The notes under the pieces: generated by a model
Databases searched by the model: none
What the model saw: only the letters and a program-made list of their open reading frames with translations
Told to the model about the DNA's origin: nothing
Assembly (NCBI GenBank): GCA_021234155.1
Contig: JAJEKV010000002.1
Span: forward strand, 35,690,128-35,754,127
Direction: 5' to 3'
DNA: 64,000 nt
Origin: Isoetes taiwanensis
Lineage: Eukaryota > Streptophyta > Lycopodiopsida > Isoetales > Isoetaceae
Made by a program: the position numbers and the translations under genes
In this document: positions 1 through 12,230 of the stretch, in pieces
Layout of the letters: every line of letters begins with the position of its first letter
Position numbering within the stretch: position 1 is the stretch's first letter

Positions 1-691
1 CAAAAGGTCTGTCTTTGGTGCATTCAATTGGTTTTTGCAAGTCTGTGGCTTATTGAGCAAGGCATTCCCTTACTATATGCTGAGCATATGAAACTCCAAG
101 TCCCTGCATAATCTGTTGGCAGGGCATGTAACTATAATTCCACTCTGAATTCCATATAAACCCATCGAAATGGCATGCAAATCTGTGTTGTTTTGCGGAA
201 AAAGTAACAAGATAGGGTCCCTTCAACAAACCTAAAGTCGAAAATAGACATCAGAGGATTTTTTATTGTAATGAAGGAATGTCTATTTTTTAAGCCCGCC
301 CTTATTATTCTCAATATTTTTTCCTTTGACCTGCATCTTCAAGACTCAAATTACACACTCCCCACGCACATTCCCCACACATTCCCTACACACATTCCGT
401 ACAAATACAACACATTAAACCATTGGAATGGCCATTAACAAACTAAACCATTGAATTAAACCCCCCAAACCCTCCAATTGTTTTTGCGGACCCCATGCCT
501 AATTGACCCTCCGAAGGACCCATGTTCAAGGGTCAAAATGTAGAGGTGTCTCCTTTATTTTTCTGTGATCCGACTAAATTGCTAGTCCCTTATTGTGGAT
601 CCCTTACGATGGAGCTCTGCGGGGATGTCTGTGATAACACCAGCACACAACTACTATTAAAATTTGTTAACATCTTCTTTTTTTAAATAGG
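1..691. other. AT-rich DNA, no gene seen
   Basis: No coding exon is recognised on either strand. Short runs of CACATTCCC/CACATTCCG repeat between about 361 and 410. The rest is unremarkable AT-rich sequence. Confidence 0.5.
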
Positions 692-1031
692 ATGGTGTTG
701 GGAACCGCGCCGGAACGCCGCATGCAGCGTTCCCTCTGCCGCTTGCGGGTCTTTTTTGCGGGTTGGCTGCCTGTTTTTGAATCCAATGCATTTTGCACTC
801 CGCCCCTTACTCTCTACCTATTTCGTATCAGAAAAAAGGAAGGGAAGAAGCCCCGATTCAGAAGGAAGCAGGAAACCACAAAGCTACTTGCAATGTTTTG
901 AAGTGTCCTCAAGATTGGGTTTTTTTTTCGTGCCATTCTCCAGCTTCGCATTCTTCAAACGTGGTGTTGCTTTTATGCCCATATCTTCTTCTGCTTCAAA
1001 ACCAGGTAGAAGAATCGTAAGCAAACTCTAA
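692..1031. other. GC-richer island with short hairpin, no supported gene
   Basis: Base composition rises here. A perfect 7-bp stem, GGAACGC (712-718) and GCGTTCC (727-733), has an 8-nt loop. Three overlapping open frames exist, but none resembles a known family and a long T run lies inside. A similar GC-rich stretch is found near 19.5-20.2 kb. I treat it as non-coding or repeat-derived. Confidence 0.4.
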
Positions 1032-2412
1032 GCTCGGAGGAATTTCAAGTTCTTACCCAGGAATCTTTCTGATAGAATATATTCTCCTTTGCAGAAGTCC
1101 AATGGATCCAAGGTCGTGCGATATGCAAGTGTTTGCTTTCCTTCTGTTCTTTATGTTTTTGCTTAATGTAGAATGATTGTAACCAGATTCGATTGTCTGC
1201 AGGATGCTTTTTGAGTCCATATATACTTTGCTGGAAGGCATCCATTAATTCGTATATTCATTATTCAAATAGCTTATGCACTTTTGGTAATGTTGCATTT
1301 GCATCGTATCTATCTAGAGTTTGGAGCTTTTCTCATCGACTGGATTGAGGCAAAATGTTATGCAATTATACAAAATTTTGTTGGTCCATTTGCGGTTGCC
1401 TTCAGTATGAGGTATTGACAACAGCCACGGGGTAATATTCTTTATTCTTCAGGAATGAGTAAGGACTTGAAATGCTCCCTATCTGTTAGCTAAAACTAAG
1501 CACTTGGAATAGGTACTGCATTATCTATTTTGATTTGCTTTATTTATGTCTATGAATTTAGAATACGAATATCCAGTTAGTCATGATAGAAATAATCTGC
1601 AACGTGCATTTGATTCTGACTGTTCTGGATTTAAACTACATTTCACCAGTATGATATGAATTTTTTTGCTGAATTACACATTAGTGTTGCTTGAAATCGG
1701 ATGGCAAGAACTATGACTGCACTTAATGATATTTTTTTAAATCCTCCCTCAGATGGCAGCCAAAGGCAATCATTGTACCAAACTACGACATATGCTCCCT
1801 ACAACATAACGGAGTTTGTTTGAAGATAAGCGGCATACAGAAGGCAACTCAATTTCAGACTATGGTATTCTTCTTTGGCTTCTGGAGCCAGCCGATATTC
1901 GAAGGTAAGGTATTTTTGTCCAGCTTTGTTTAACTGACATACATAAATCATTATTTCTTGGGATACAAGGGATCATTATTTGCTGGGCCCAGCGACATAC
2001 ATGGATCATTATTTGGGTTTCTAAACTTCTATGAAGTATCTCTTCAATCAGGTTTTCCATTCTAAGCATAGGTCATACATTTTCCATTCTAAGCATAGGC
2101 TGCATTAAGTGTTTGGGATGCATGCTGAAGTCTGCATCCAAATGCAAATATTGTATGCAGGATTTTACATACATGTATTTCGAAATCATTCTGGTGGATC
2201 CATTCCACACTGCAATTTGTAAGGACCCATCAGCATCGTGATTGTTTCCTTTTGTTTCCTATTTTGAGATTAAATTGGAGTTGAAACGTGGTAGTGCTTC
2301 TATTCTGAGATTTCATATGTTGTACAAATGCCTCAGTGCCACTGTTTGAACCATTTTCCATCTTCATATGTGTACATTGGAAAGAGCCTCAAATCAAATC
2401 TGTAATAATAAA
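1032..2412. other. Unannotated AT-rich DNA with a small tandem repeat
   Basis: No gene is recognised. A roughly 26-bp unit, TTTCCATTCTAAGCATAGG followed by a few bases, occurs twice in tandem between 2054 and 2101. Confidence 0.5.
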
Positions 2413-3110
2413 ATGAAAATGATAAGTTATGGACTAAATAACCATAAATCTAACTCTTTAGCTTCACGTACTTGATGCTTTTTGTTAGAGCTTTGAGTTT
2501 CAATAAGTTTTGGGTGTATTATTAAATATGTAGAAGATTCATAGTGCTAACTCTTTAGCTTCACGTACTATGATCAGCACATGTTCAACTGCATAGCTCA
2601 TGTTCTTCCTGCCTTATAGCTGTTTCAGAAGGTCTAATCTTAGTATACGAGAAGTCATAACATTACGCATTATGAACTATAATAATTTCCAGCTTTGTGA
2701 ACAGCTCTGATATGATTATTGGACCATATCTTGGGAAGGCCAGCACAAATGGCTTCATTGAATAAGTCCATATTACCAATATTAATGTCCTGGCCCCATG
2801 TATGAACGGAAATGATAAGTTATGGATATGTATTAAATAACTCTTTAGCTATGCGTATTTTATGATTTCTGTTACAGTCCTGAGCTTCAATAAGTTATCG
2901 ATATGTATTAAATATGTAGAAGATTCGTAAAGCTAGCTCTTTAGCTTCATGTACTGGTTGCTATGAATATCGAACTCTAATAATCTCCAGCTTTATGAAC
3001 ACCTCTGATAAGATTATTGGACCATATCTTTGGAAGACCATTACAAATGGCTTCGTTGAATAAGTCTGTATTATTAGTACTAAGTCCTGGTCCTGTGTAT
3101 GATCATGTCA
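2413..3110. repeat. Diverged tandem duplication of about 300-390 bp
   Basis: The blocks at about 2413-2805 and 2806-3110 share the same order of motifs: GATAAGTTATGGA, ACTCTTTAGCTTCA, CAATAAGTT, AAATATGTAGAAGATTC, TCTGATAWGATTATTGGACC and AAATGGCTTC. The copies differ by small indels and substitutions, so the duplication is old. No coding potential is visible. Confidence 0.7.
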
Positions 3111-3629
3111 GCTTGAAGTCCTTCCCAATCTATTCCTTTTCCTGTATTCAACTGATGAATGGCCTTCTCAATAAGCGAAGTCAAGAAGAAGCAGGTGATC
3201 TTTAGGCCGAAATTGACGAACCTACACTTGGAGATGAATGTGGGCACAAGATTTACATGATCAGAGCTGCATGCAAGAGTACGATATGAGAGAAATAAGA
3301 ATAGTTGGAAACAAAGAATTCAAAGATTAAGGCTACCAAATCCCTTTCGGATTAAACTTTTTTTTCGTGTGTATTATCGTTTTTAGGCCGTCAGATGACG
3401 GCACCTTCCGGGGAATATGCTGCCTACGGGAATCCTGGCCGCCAGTGCACAGACAATAAGGGGTCAAATTGACCCCTTGAAATAGGAGCACGAATTGCCT
3501 ACAGACCATGATCCCAAACCAGAATACGCCTTGGTAGCATACAAATACAGTATGAGAAGACAATGCATGACTGATCAGAACACAAGAAACAAGGGGCCGC
3601 TCAAGGAATTATTATACAATTTAACCAAA
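3111..3629. other. No gene seen
   Basis: Intergenic sequence just beyond the 3' side of the minus-strand LRR pseudogene. The short open frames on both strands have no recognisable family signature. Confidence 0.4.
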
Positions 3630-3649
3630 TTCAAGTTGGCAGATTACCA

Positions 3650-4395
3650 CATTCCCACCGGAATTGATCCATTAAGCGTGTTTCCTCCAATTCGGAGCCT
3701 GGTCAGAGATGGGCAGCTGCCAAATCCGTCTGGAATAGCCCCGGATAATTGATTGCCATAAGCTATCAAATGAATCAACCGGCCTTGTATCAAAAACTGT
3801 CATGGGCGAATTTGCCCCAAATTTTTGAGGCAGCGATCCATTCAAGCGGTTCTGAAACAGACGGATCTGCTTCAATTTCGGCAAATCTGCAAGTCCGGTA
3901 GGAATTTTTCCTTTTAAATTGTTCTGCCAAAGATGAAGCAGCTTGTCACTGGGCAGCCCGCCGCTCAGCCGATTGTTGTACAGCTCCAAGCCTCCTAGAT
4001 TTGGCAGATTCATAAGGCCCACCGGGATTTTTCCTTCCAGCTTACTCTGAGACAGGTCGAATTCAAATTTTGCAAGGACTCGGGAATGGGTCCGTTTAGA
4101 TTTGCCTGTGCCATATGCGGATTCAATAGCTTGGTTAGATTGTCGAATTCTTCCGGTATGGGCCCGGCTGCAAATGGATTAAACGAAAGATCAGGCCATC
4201 TCAGATTTGTTAGTCTTCCTACATCGGCCGGGTTTGCAGATGAGCATCGGCCCCAACCCGCCACATGCAACACTCGGAATTGGCAGGCCCATGGCCGGCT
4301 ACCATCTGTCCAGCCGCACGCGACTCTTATCTCCAATTCGACCTTCGACAACAACAGAATACGCCTTCCTAACTCACTTGCCAGCGTCAGCTTTC
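3650..4395 (-). pseudogene. LRR receptor-like kinase fragment (HAESA/HSL type), extracellular LRRs only
   Basis: Read on the minus strand from about 4395 down to 3650, this encodes leucine-rich repeats of the plant receptor-kinase type. Recognisable pieces are LSFNPFAAGPIPEEF, ANLNGPIPESLQNL, LPNLGGLELYNNRLSG, LKGKIPTGLADLPKL, IRLFQNRLNGSLP and FGANSPM. The order and wording (GPIP, LYNN, LFQNRL, GANSP) recall HAESA and HSL1, which are cell-surface peptide receptors controlling abscission and development. The frame shifts between 4010 and 4022, one LRR is shortened, and the signal peptide, transmembrane segment and kinase domain are absent. It is therefore a truncated, non-functional remnant. 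The family is clear; the exact subfamily is an inference. Confidence 0.85.
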
Positions 4396-5395
4396 TACCT
4401 TCCCAGCTACGAATACAATAAAAAACAATAATCTTAAGTTATAAACATACGGAAGTTGATCGTCCACACATTATATGGGGATTGAAGGAGAAAAATTTGG
4501 AAAATTGAGTGTAGCAAAGGAGACCCTTAAAAGCATATGCAGCAGCATCATAAGCTCTAGCAGCCATTTCTGGATTTGCTATATCTACATGTTGCATTTT
4601 ATTATCTTCAATATTCTATTTTCCAGTAGCTTAGTGAAGGAAACATGATGGCTTCATTGAATTATCTCATATCTTATTGATTGTATGCAGGCCCAAGTTC
4701 ACGAATAGTTCTTAACCAGTACATGTGTAGTTGAGAATAATAGCATCTACTCTTTTAAGGTGCAATCTTGTCCCAGGTAAATTGTTTTCTTACTTTGAAG
4801 TAGAAAGGAAACATTTTTAAGATCTGCATTTACATTGCATGCACATTGTCATGTTGTGAATCTGATATGGTTTCTTACAATGCAACTTAAATTCCTAAAG
4901 TCCTTAAGAATTTCTTTTTATGTTTCTTTCTATTGTGATATGGGGTTTAAATCTATAGGAACGCCTTTTCAAACTTTTCAGAGAATATAAATAGCTGGAT
5001 TTAATACATGTTGAGAGTTTTTACCATTTCTGGCTGGTCAGAGGTGTTAGTACCACCAATTAAAAATCAAATATGAATAGGCTTATTGCATTTGCTTGGT
5101 GCCTACAACTTCCAATCTTATAGCCTCAGTATTTTAGATAGTCAATGGCAAGCATCTATTTGTGATTCAACCATAATGTCTCCCATTATGACATGCAACA
5201 TATTGGTATTGGTTTAGGTTGTGGCATTGCATGGTTTATTCAGCTTAATATATCTGGCCCAACCAGGCCCGAAATCAGAGAATCGAGGGTCTGATCCCTC
5301 TATCCGGGCTGCTCGCCGTGACCGTAAAAAGGGTCGTTCCCCTAAATTAACTATTTGAATAAGTTAATAATAGATATGAATTGTATAATTATTGT
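4396..5395. other. AT-rich intergenic DNA, nothing recognised
   Basis: No exon, tRNA or transposon protein is seen. A short GC-richer patch at about 5266-5340 has the near-palindromic string GGGTCTGATCCC but no feature I can name. Confidence 0.45.
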
Positions 5396-5545
5396 TAGTA
5401 ATACAAGAAATTTATCGCGGCAGCAACATTTCTTTAGTTCTAACCATGTCAAGTTGGACTTAGCATAAGTTTCGGGCCTCGTTTAGTAAGGAATGTGTGA
5501 GAGTTCGAGTTGTATGAATGTCAATTTTGAACGGATTGAATATAG
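5396..5545 (+). repeat. Dispersed repeat with TACAAG...CGCGGC terminal motif (copy 1)
   Basis: TACAAGAAATTTATCGCGGC at 5402-5421 begins a repeat that reappears in reverse orientation at about 34.2-34.57 kb. The shared body includes AACATTTCT, TTCTAACYATGT, AAGTTGGA, CATAAGTTTCGG and TTTAGTAAG. The GC hairpin next to the motif in the other copies is shortened here to CGCGGCAGC. The family is unnamed. Confidence 0.6.
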
Positions 5546-7404
5546 AGGGTACAAATTGGTGTCATTGCCTTGAGTTCTCGTGCTCCTAAGGTAGATGGAT
5601 GTTATAAGTGATCTCAATGCATAACAACTTGCAAGCATCAATTCAACAAACCTATGCAAACATTCTAAAGGGAAAGACTATTTATACATTTACATTACAA
5701 TAATTATTTTGCGGTGTTCGTCTTGATGTCAGATTAAAACTAGAGTATTATTGAACTCAAGTATGCACTAGTCGATTGCATAGTTAGGAACTTGAAAGAA
5801 AGAGGCCGGTTCTTTGATTGTCAAGAATGGAAGCACTATTGCATTGGCTTTGGCCCTACGTTTTTATATGGGTCAACGTTAAGGGCAAGATCCGGGCAAG
5901 ATCACATACAATATGAAAGAAGTTTGTTGTGAATCTAAGAATGGCATTTTTCCCTCCAATAATTTTATATGTCTTGGTATGGAACAATCGTATGAAATTG
6001 GATTCCAACCTTCTCATGCCAATTTTGGGCAGATTTGATGCAAAATTTGCTGTGGTAGTGCCGCCTTCAACCTCTGAATATAGCAGCTATGGCCCCTTCC
6101 AGGTTCTTGTCTGGCCCTATTTCCCTCAAATCGGCTCTCCTGAACCCAATTTGGCCAATTTCCAGGCCAGTCCGACCTGTTTCAAGTCACTTCCATTGAT
6201 ACCATCTCTACTTCATGCCACAGCCTCCAGGTTTACCGAAATCTTCTTTTTTTCCTTATGAATATCGACCAGTCTTTATATTATTTAGCTTTGCAACTGC
6301 ATGTGATGGCGTATCCATCCTTGTCCTATTCTTACATAGATAAAAAATCTTTCAGCATCAATATTATGTTTCTTATTTATTAATCCAGTCTGGTCACTTT
6401 AATTAATTCTGAGCCCTTCTTGCTCACCCTTGGCTAGCCTATTACATCAGATTCTTCCCTGGTGAACCCCAGCATCCAACCGAGGTTTAAGAACTAGGCC
6501 AAATCGAACCGTCAATTCTCAATCAAATATAATACAATTTAATCCACCATTTATTACCTACAATTGATATTCTGATAATTCATATTCTTAATAGCTTCAT
6601 GAGCATTTCTTGGCCTGAATCAAATTCAACCATCCTAACATCCCCGGTGTAAGCTATAAACCACCCACCTGATTACGCTGTCTTTGCAATTGGCCTGCTC
6701 ACACTCCAAATCTCCTTCACAAAAACTCCTCCTCAGAAAATTTTCCTCATAGCAAAAACCCCAATTCCTCTACAATTTAGTATTTATAGATTTTCCTGTA
6801 TAAACACCAGATACATACCATGTATGTATTTTTCCAACTCCTATATCAATTCAATGGTTTCTGATAATCATAAGAAATCGTATCAAATAGCGTGCACAAT
6901 CTGTGCTTCCAAAGCTACAGGTTTCGCAATCTAGAGGTGAGAACACTTTGCAAAGCTGTAAAAGCACATACGTCCTGGCAGTGATTCATAACATGTATAA
7001 TGTTGCTAGCATGTTGGGCATCACCATCACATACAAAAACCAGATTACTATTACAAGATTTTACTTGATGGTTGCAGAACAGTTAGCCATACCAGACAAC
7101 ATAGAAGATGCAAGCTATCCTGCTGCAGTTATTATCACACCCTGATAAATTTGGTTTGGACATTTGCTGAGTAGCAACATGTTAAAGTCATGTTGTTATA
7201 TTCCAAAAGCTCAAGATTCAGGGTCGTTGAGGATGCACTTGGCACTTAAATGTGTTCTTCTGCTGAAGCTTTGATAATTTGTATGTCTGTAGTTTGTTTA
7301 TGTTGGTTTGTCTATGCAGATAGTCAGCACCAAATGAAGATCCATCAATTCTGAATGCAGTTTGCTTGGACAGTTTGCTTGGACACAGATGTTTCATCAT
7401 TTGG
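5546..7404. other. Unannotated AT-rich DNA
   Basis: No conserved exon is recognised. The longest open frame (5929-6261) is a composition-driven frame without family resemblance. Nothing else is supported in this stretch. Confidence 0.4.
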
Positions 7405-7605
7405 AGGCTAAAAGTTCGCAAAAGTGGCATAGCTAGACAGAGTTAGAGCAGAAGCATTTATTTTCTTTCTTTGTATTTGTTGTAAGACAAAGTCGAATGC
7501 GATGGATGCTTGGGGGCTAAAAGTTAATTGGCAAAAGTGGCAGAGGTTGGACAGTTAAAGCAAAGGCGTTTATTTTCTTTCTTTGTATTTGTTGTAAGAC
7601 GATCG
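7405..7605. repeat. Tandem duplication, about 110-bp unit
   Basis: The blocks at about 7405-7490 and 7515-7602 share GGCTAAAAGTT, CAAAAGTGGCA and an almost identical run beginning TTTATTTTCTTTCTTTGT and ending GTTGTAAGAC. The two copies are adjacent and in direct orientation. Confidence 0.75.
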
Positions 7606-7977
7606 AAAAGCTCTAAATGCATTATTTATTAACTTTCTTTGCTTATGTACATTAGTTTTATTTGATGTCTTACAAACACTATGTTGGTTCCACTTTGCTG
7701 GTTCTAGATTCCATTTAGATATTCTTGCAAATATTCTAGGTTTTATGACATTCATGAGTATTTAAAGTTTAAGACCTTTTTTAAGCATATTCTGAAACTC
7801 TTTTATCATATACCGTTTGATTAAATATAACTCAACTTAATAGTTGCATCAAAGAACATGCCCCCGAAAGAGAAGGGTATACAAAAATTGTTAGCCGGCA
7901 ATATGTTGGATTATTGAGGAAAGTGAAACTACTATAACTACAAAAAGAATGACCACATTACTTTGAAAGTCCCAATT

Positions 7978-8923
7978 CCTAACATGGGTCCTATGACACA
8001 ACCAAGTGGCCGATAAGTGGTGTTCTCATTGAGCTTTGTAAAATCGTTAAGTACAAATTGATTCCCCTATTGAGGGTAGAACTTTTGAGAGAACTTGAAA
8101 TTTGAGTGCTCCGAATAGACAATCATTGAGCGCACGAAGAAACTAGAGAATACAAGATAAAAGGATGATTCATCCATTGCTCGATCTATACAAAGATGAG
8201 AAAACTGGCGATCGCTTTTCATCGGGATGAAAGCGCCCTTGCACGACTCCATGCACCCTGACCACCAAGAGACCTCAAAAATAACCTGCAAAGGCAAAGC
8301 TGAAAAAAGATAATGACCGTCAAGGAGTTAGGCGCCTTGCGCATTAATGTATCAAAATATCTAATAAAGTTCAGGGGCTCCAAGGCCACGCTGAAAAAGA
8401 AACAGCAGCCGACCAATCGGGAACCGTTGGCGAAATGACCATCACAGAGATAAATATCCGATTAGTGCTGCCTCGGAGACTACATCGCCACGCCGAGAGA
8501 TAATAAAAATGGAGAATGCCTCAGAGGCTACAGCGCCACGCCGAGAAAGAATGAAATAATAGTTATGCGTCGGAGGCTATAATGCCACGCCGAGAAAAAT
8601 GAAACATAAGAACATAACTTGCAAAGAACATCAAAACGAAATAGAGCAACTTCAACATGGAACGGAACAATATAAATGGAAAAATGGATATGGCTTAACA
8701 GGCAAACCATCAAGGGAGGGAGGGTGAGGGAAACTTGTAGGATAGAGGCGGAGGAGAAATCCAGCTCAAGAGAACGCCGATAAATGAAAATGAGAGAAGA
8801 AGCAGAATAAATAGGACATGTGAGGAGAGGCGTCCCCATCCACAGAATGTCGGTTCTATTGCTATCGCAATAAAACTGTGGCATTCCTAGGATGGGTCCT
8901 AGGACACAACCAAGTGGCCGATA
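7978..8923. repeat. Pair of 38-bp direct repeats, 870 bp apart
   Basis: The copies at 7978-8015 and 8886-8923 share ATGGGTCCTA and GACACAACCAAGTGGCCGAT with few mismatches. The interval may be one small element, or a product of recombination between repeats. No open frame or primer site was found inside that would prove an LTR pair. Confidence 0.6.
8290..8610. repeat. Short interspersed units with GCCACGCCGAGA core
   Basis: The phrase GGCTAC/GGCTAT, then GCCACGCCGAGA and an A-rich spacer, recurs at about 8490, 8535 and 8580. Weaker versions (GGCCACGCTGAAAAAGA, AAAGCTGAAAAAAGA) lie at 8300-8400. The period is roughly 50-60 bp. Confidence 0.6.
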
Positions 8924-11900
8924 GAAGAGGAATCTACTCCAAAAACGGACTAATGCAAACTAGGCTGGCGCGAGGGAAAATGACGAAACAAATAAAGGGA
9001 GGAAATGGCGAGTAGGATGGCTTAGAATACAAGACATCAATGAAACAGATGAGATAGGAGAGATAAGAAGGGATAATGAGACAACAAGATAATAGAGCAA
9101 TAGAACAAATGAGGCAAAAGGGCAAGTAAAGAGTTCCAGAATACCCGCGGAGATGGTTCAATGAGAGCAAAAAAACAATCAAGGCCACCAGAGTAAATGG
9201 AAAATAGGGAATCAAGAAATGGAGGCAAAAGGGGAAGGAGACGATAGAGACAATGGGGCAATGAAGTAGAATGAACAAAGTAAAGCTAGAATTCAAACAA
9301 TGGGAAACATAAAAATGAAGGACAAAAAGGAACAATGCAATGAGAGATGGAAAAAATATGAAAGACAAAATGGAACTATACGCAGTAAAAGATGGAAAAA
9401 GGAATTAATGGTATAACAGCAGACAAAGCCATGATGACACGGCCAACGTAAAGATCTCAAATGACCAATAAAAAACTACATTAACAAAGACAAAAACCAA
9501 ACTAACCTAACTAGCAAAAGAAAAGGAATAAGAAGACAAAGAAGCCAAGGAGGAATGATGCAATTAAAGGAGTAAACACGTCAACGAAGGTAAATGAAAC
9601 AACAAGTAAAAGGAACTTAACGAAGGAACTAATGCAAACACAATGAAATAGAGATATGATGTCAAAATAGAGCTATTGAGATTGTGCGGAGCGTATAGCA
9701 ACTGGAGCACAACAAACCCACAAAGGAGCAAAGAAGTGAAGTGGAGAAATGGGCCCATCAACACAACTACAAAATGGGTAATTGGTATTGAAGGGACAAC
9801 TGAGACAACCGTAATAGAAGGAGGAAGATGAAACAAAGCCAATGGCATGAATTGAATAATACAAATGACATAGGTTGATAAAAAATGGAGAAAACGACAA
9901 AACATAGGCATCATGCCGAAATAAAGATAATGATGAATAGAAGAAAAGGAAAAACATATAAAAGTCAGTAGAGGGAATCAAGAGTCATGAATCAAAAGGG
10001 ACTAAAAAGGAGTAGGCCAGCTAAATTGACCTATAGAAGCGACAATATCCAAAGATTGTCATGGTATGGAGCAAGGGAGAGAAAAGTGACTAAAGTGAAA
10101 TTGGAGCAGGGAGAAACTGGAACAGGGAAAACAATGTACAAAGAACACCATGCACCGTGTAGAACCTCAAAGAAAGGACAAAAAGAATTCAAGTAGAAGG
10201 TCTAGGAATGCACCAGATGGGACTATGACTGACCGAACATCCATAGCTATAAAGAAATGCAAGTAATCAAAGTACCAATGATGTTAAAAACCATCCGTGC
10301 ATGGACATGTGTAACACAAAACTAGAAAGAGCACATAAGCATCTATCATATCATATTGATCAAAAGCCTCAACTGAAATAACCTGACTACAGTGAAACAG
10401 ACACTTTTGTGGAGGGAAGGGATATAGCTAGAACAAATCAACCCAGATGAACTTACACAAACAAGAAATGTGCAGGTACATCGTAAATAAAATTGATAAA
10501 TAAAACAATGGCAAGATATATGTCAGAGTGAAACTACACAAGATCAATGAAGCATGACAATAACAAAACGCATATAGGCTACAACGAGTATTATAACAAA
10601 CCAAACACGAGAAGAAAGATTATAACTAAGATATGAATAACAGGTTGGGGCAGACTGGATACGATAGCAATAAAAACTGCCTATCCCGATGTCAAATAAT
10701 GCATAGGCATCGTATTCACAAAAGATGATCCCAAGACCAGTAGCATTGCCAAGAAATATGATATTTAGAGTGAAATAAGAGATCCAATGAGATCAAATAA
10801 AGGAGATGAGCTAACAAGAGAAATGAACCAAAACGAAATTAATAGATCAGGTGGGACTAGTAGGACTAAAGGCATAGGGGTACGAAGCATTAGAGAAGGA
10901 TGGACCGATGTAACCAAACAACTTGATAAGAAAATGAAGCAACTGGAGAAAAGACATCCAAAAGGCCTAAAATAGGAGCGATCAAAGAAAGGGCGAATGG
11001 TACCAAGGTGATGCAAAGGACTAGACTAAACGTGCCAACTAAACAATGCCACCAAGGGGACCGACATGGAGCAAGTAGAAAAATGGTAATGCAAAGCAAT
11101 TGGAACCAAGACATTCAAAGACACCTAGAGTAAAAAGGCAAGGTACAAAGGTGATGCGAAGGGCGGGATTGAGCCGACTAAACGGAGGATCAACATGAAG
11201 CAAGTGGCAAATGGCATAAAGCCATTAATTCTCAAATAAAGCAAGACATTATGTTGAGTAAATGTGCAGCCTGATAAATGGGGAGAAAATGCATCATGGT
11301 ACATATTAACGAGAGACGTAAAAGTAAAAATTATAGTATGCATATAAAAGGAAAATCAGATTACAAAACAATGCGAAGAAAAAGTAGCACCCAAAAATGG
11401 TCTAGCACTTTAGGCAATCTAGAGTAAGGAAAATAAAGAACCCAGAGTGTAACATAGACAAGCCCGTGATACAACCGAACTTGAGCTATAGAAATACGGT
11501 GTGCAAAGAACTAGTAAGGAATATGTGACAAATCCCCACCAGGAAAGAATGGTGGAACCAAGACAAGTGGAACAAGACAAGATCGTGTCAAACGGGCAGA
11601 TAGAACAAATAAACCATGGGAATAGATCAAACAGAAGATAAAGGAAATGTTTGATAGACTACCTGAAGTTAGGTTGAAACAATAAGTGGAAGCACACAAT
11701 ACCCAAGAATTGACATGGCATGGAACAAGGAAAAAAGGAAAAACGCTAAAGAGAAAATGGAGCAAAAGGAGAAACAAGAACCAAGGGAAAACCATGTAAT
11801 ATAACCTCATCTACCCTGTAGAACATCAAGGAACTATCATTACGAAATACAAATAGAAGGTCTAAGAGTGGACAGAATGGGTCTATGAACGAACTAACAC

Positions 11901-12230
11901 CCACAAAGATAAAGAAATGCCAGTAAACGGCCAAAGTAGCAGTGATGTGTGTAAAATCTGTGCATGCCGAAGCTGTGGAGTAGGTATGAATAAAACAAGC
12001 AAAATTAGAGATAATGGAAAAAAATGGAAGTTCTATAATAAATGAAATCACGTAAGTACTAGGATTACCAAAAACGGAAATGAACCCTAAGAACAAACGT
12101 ATATCAAAATTAAAACATTAAAGTATAAATATAGACGTCATAGCTCGCAAATGGAAAAAATTCTAGGGCTTCCAAAACTGAAAATGCGACAATAAATACG
12201 AAATGTTAAAAATACCTCCTAGAAACTCCT
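8924..12230. other. Long purine-rich tract, about 3.3 kb
   Basis: The + strand is strikingly rich in A and G with few pyrimidine runs. Phrases such as GGAGAAATGGG, CAATGAAGTAGAA and AAAATGGAGCAAAAGGAG recur in varied form. This skew produces many minus-strand open frames of leucine, phenylalanine and serine, which are composition artefacts with no family match. No transposon protein, splice pattern or terminal repeat was recognised. Confidence 0.6.

Noticed and set aside
692-1031. Three overlapping frames near the left end
   Set aside because: No promoter, no conserved motif, and coding character is explained by a local rise in GC.
8067-12096. Many minus-strand frames of 70-144 codons rich in Leu, Phe and Ser, resembling membrane proteins
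   Set aside because: They are the complement of a purine-rich tract, overlap in several frames, and have no family motif, splice or promoter support.
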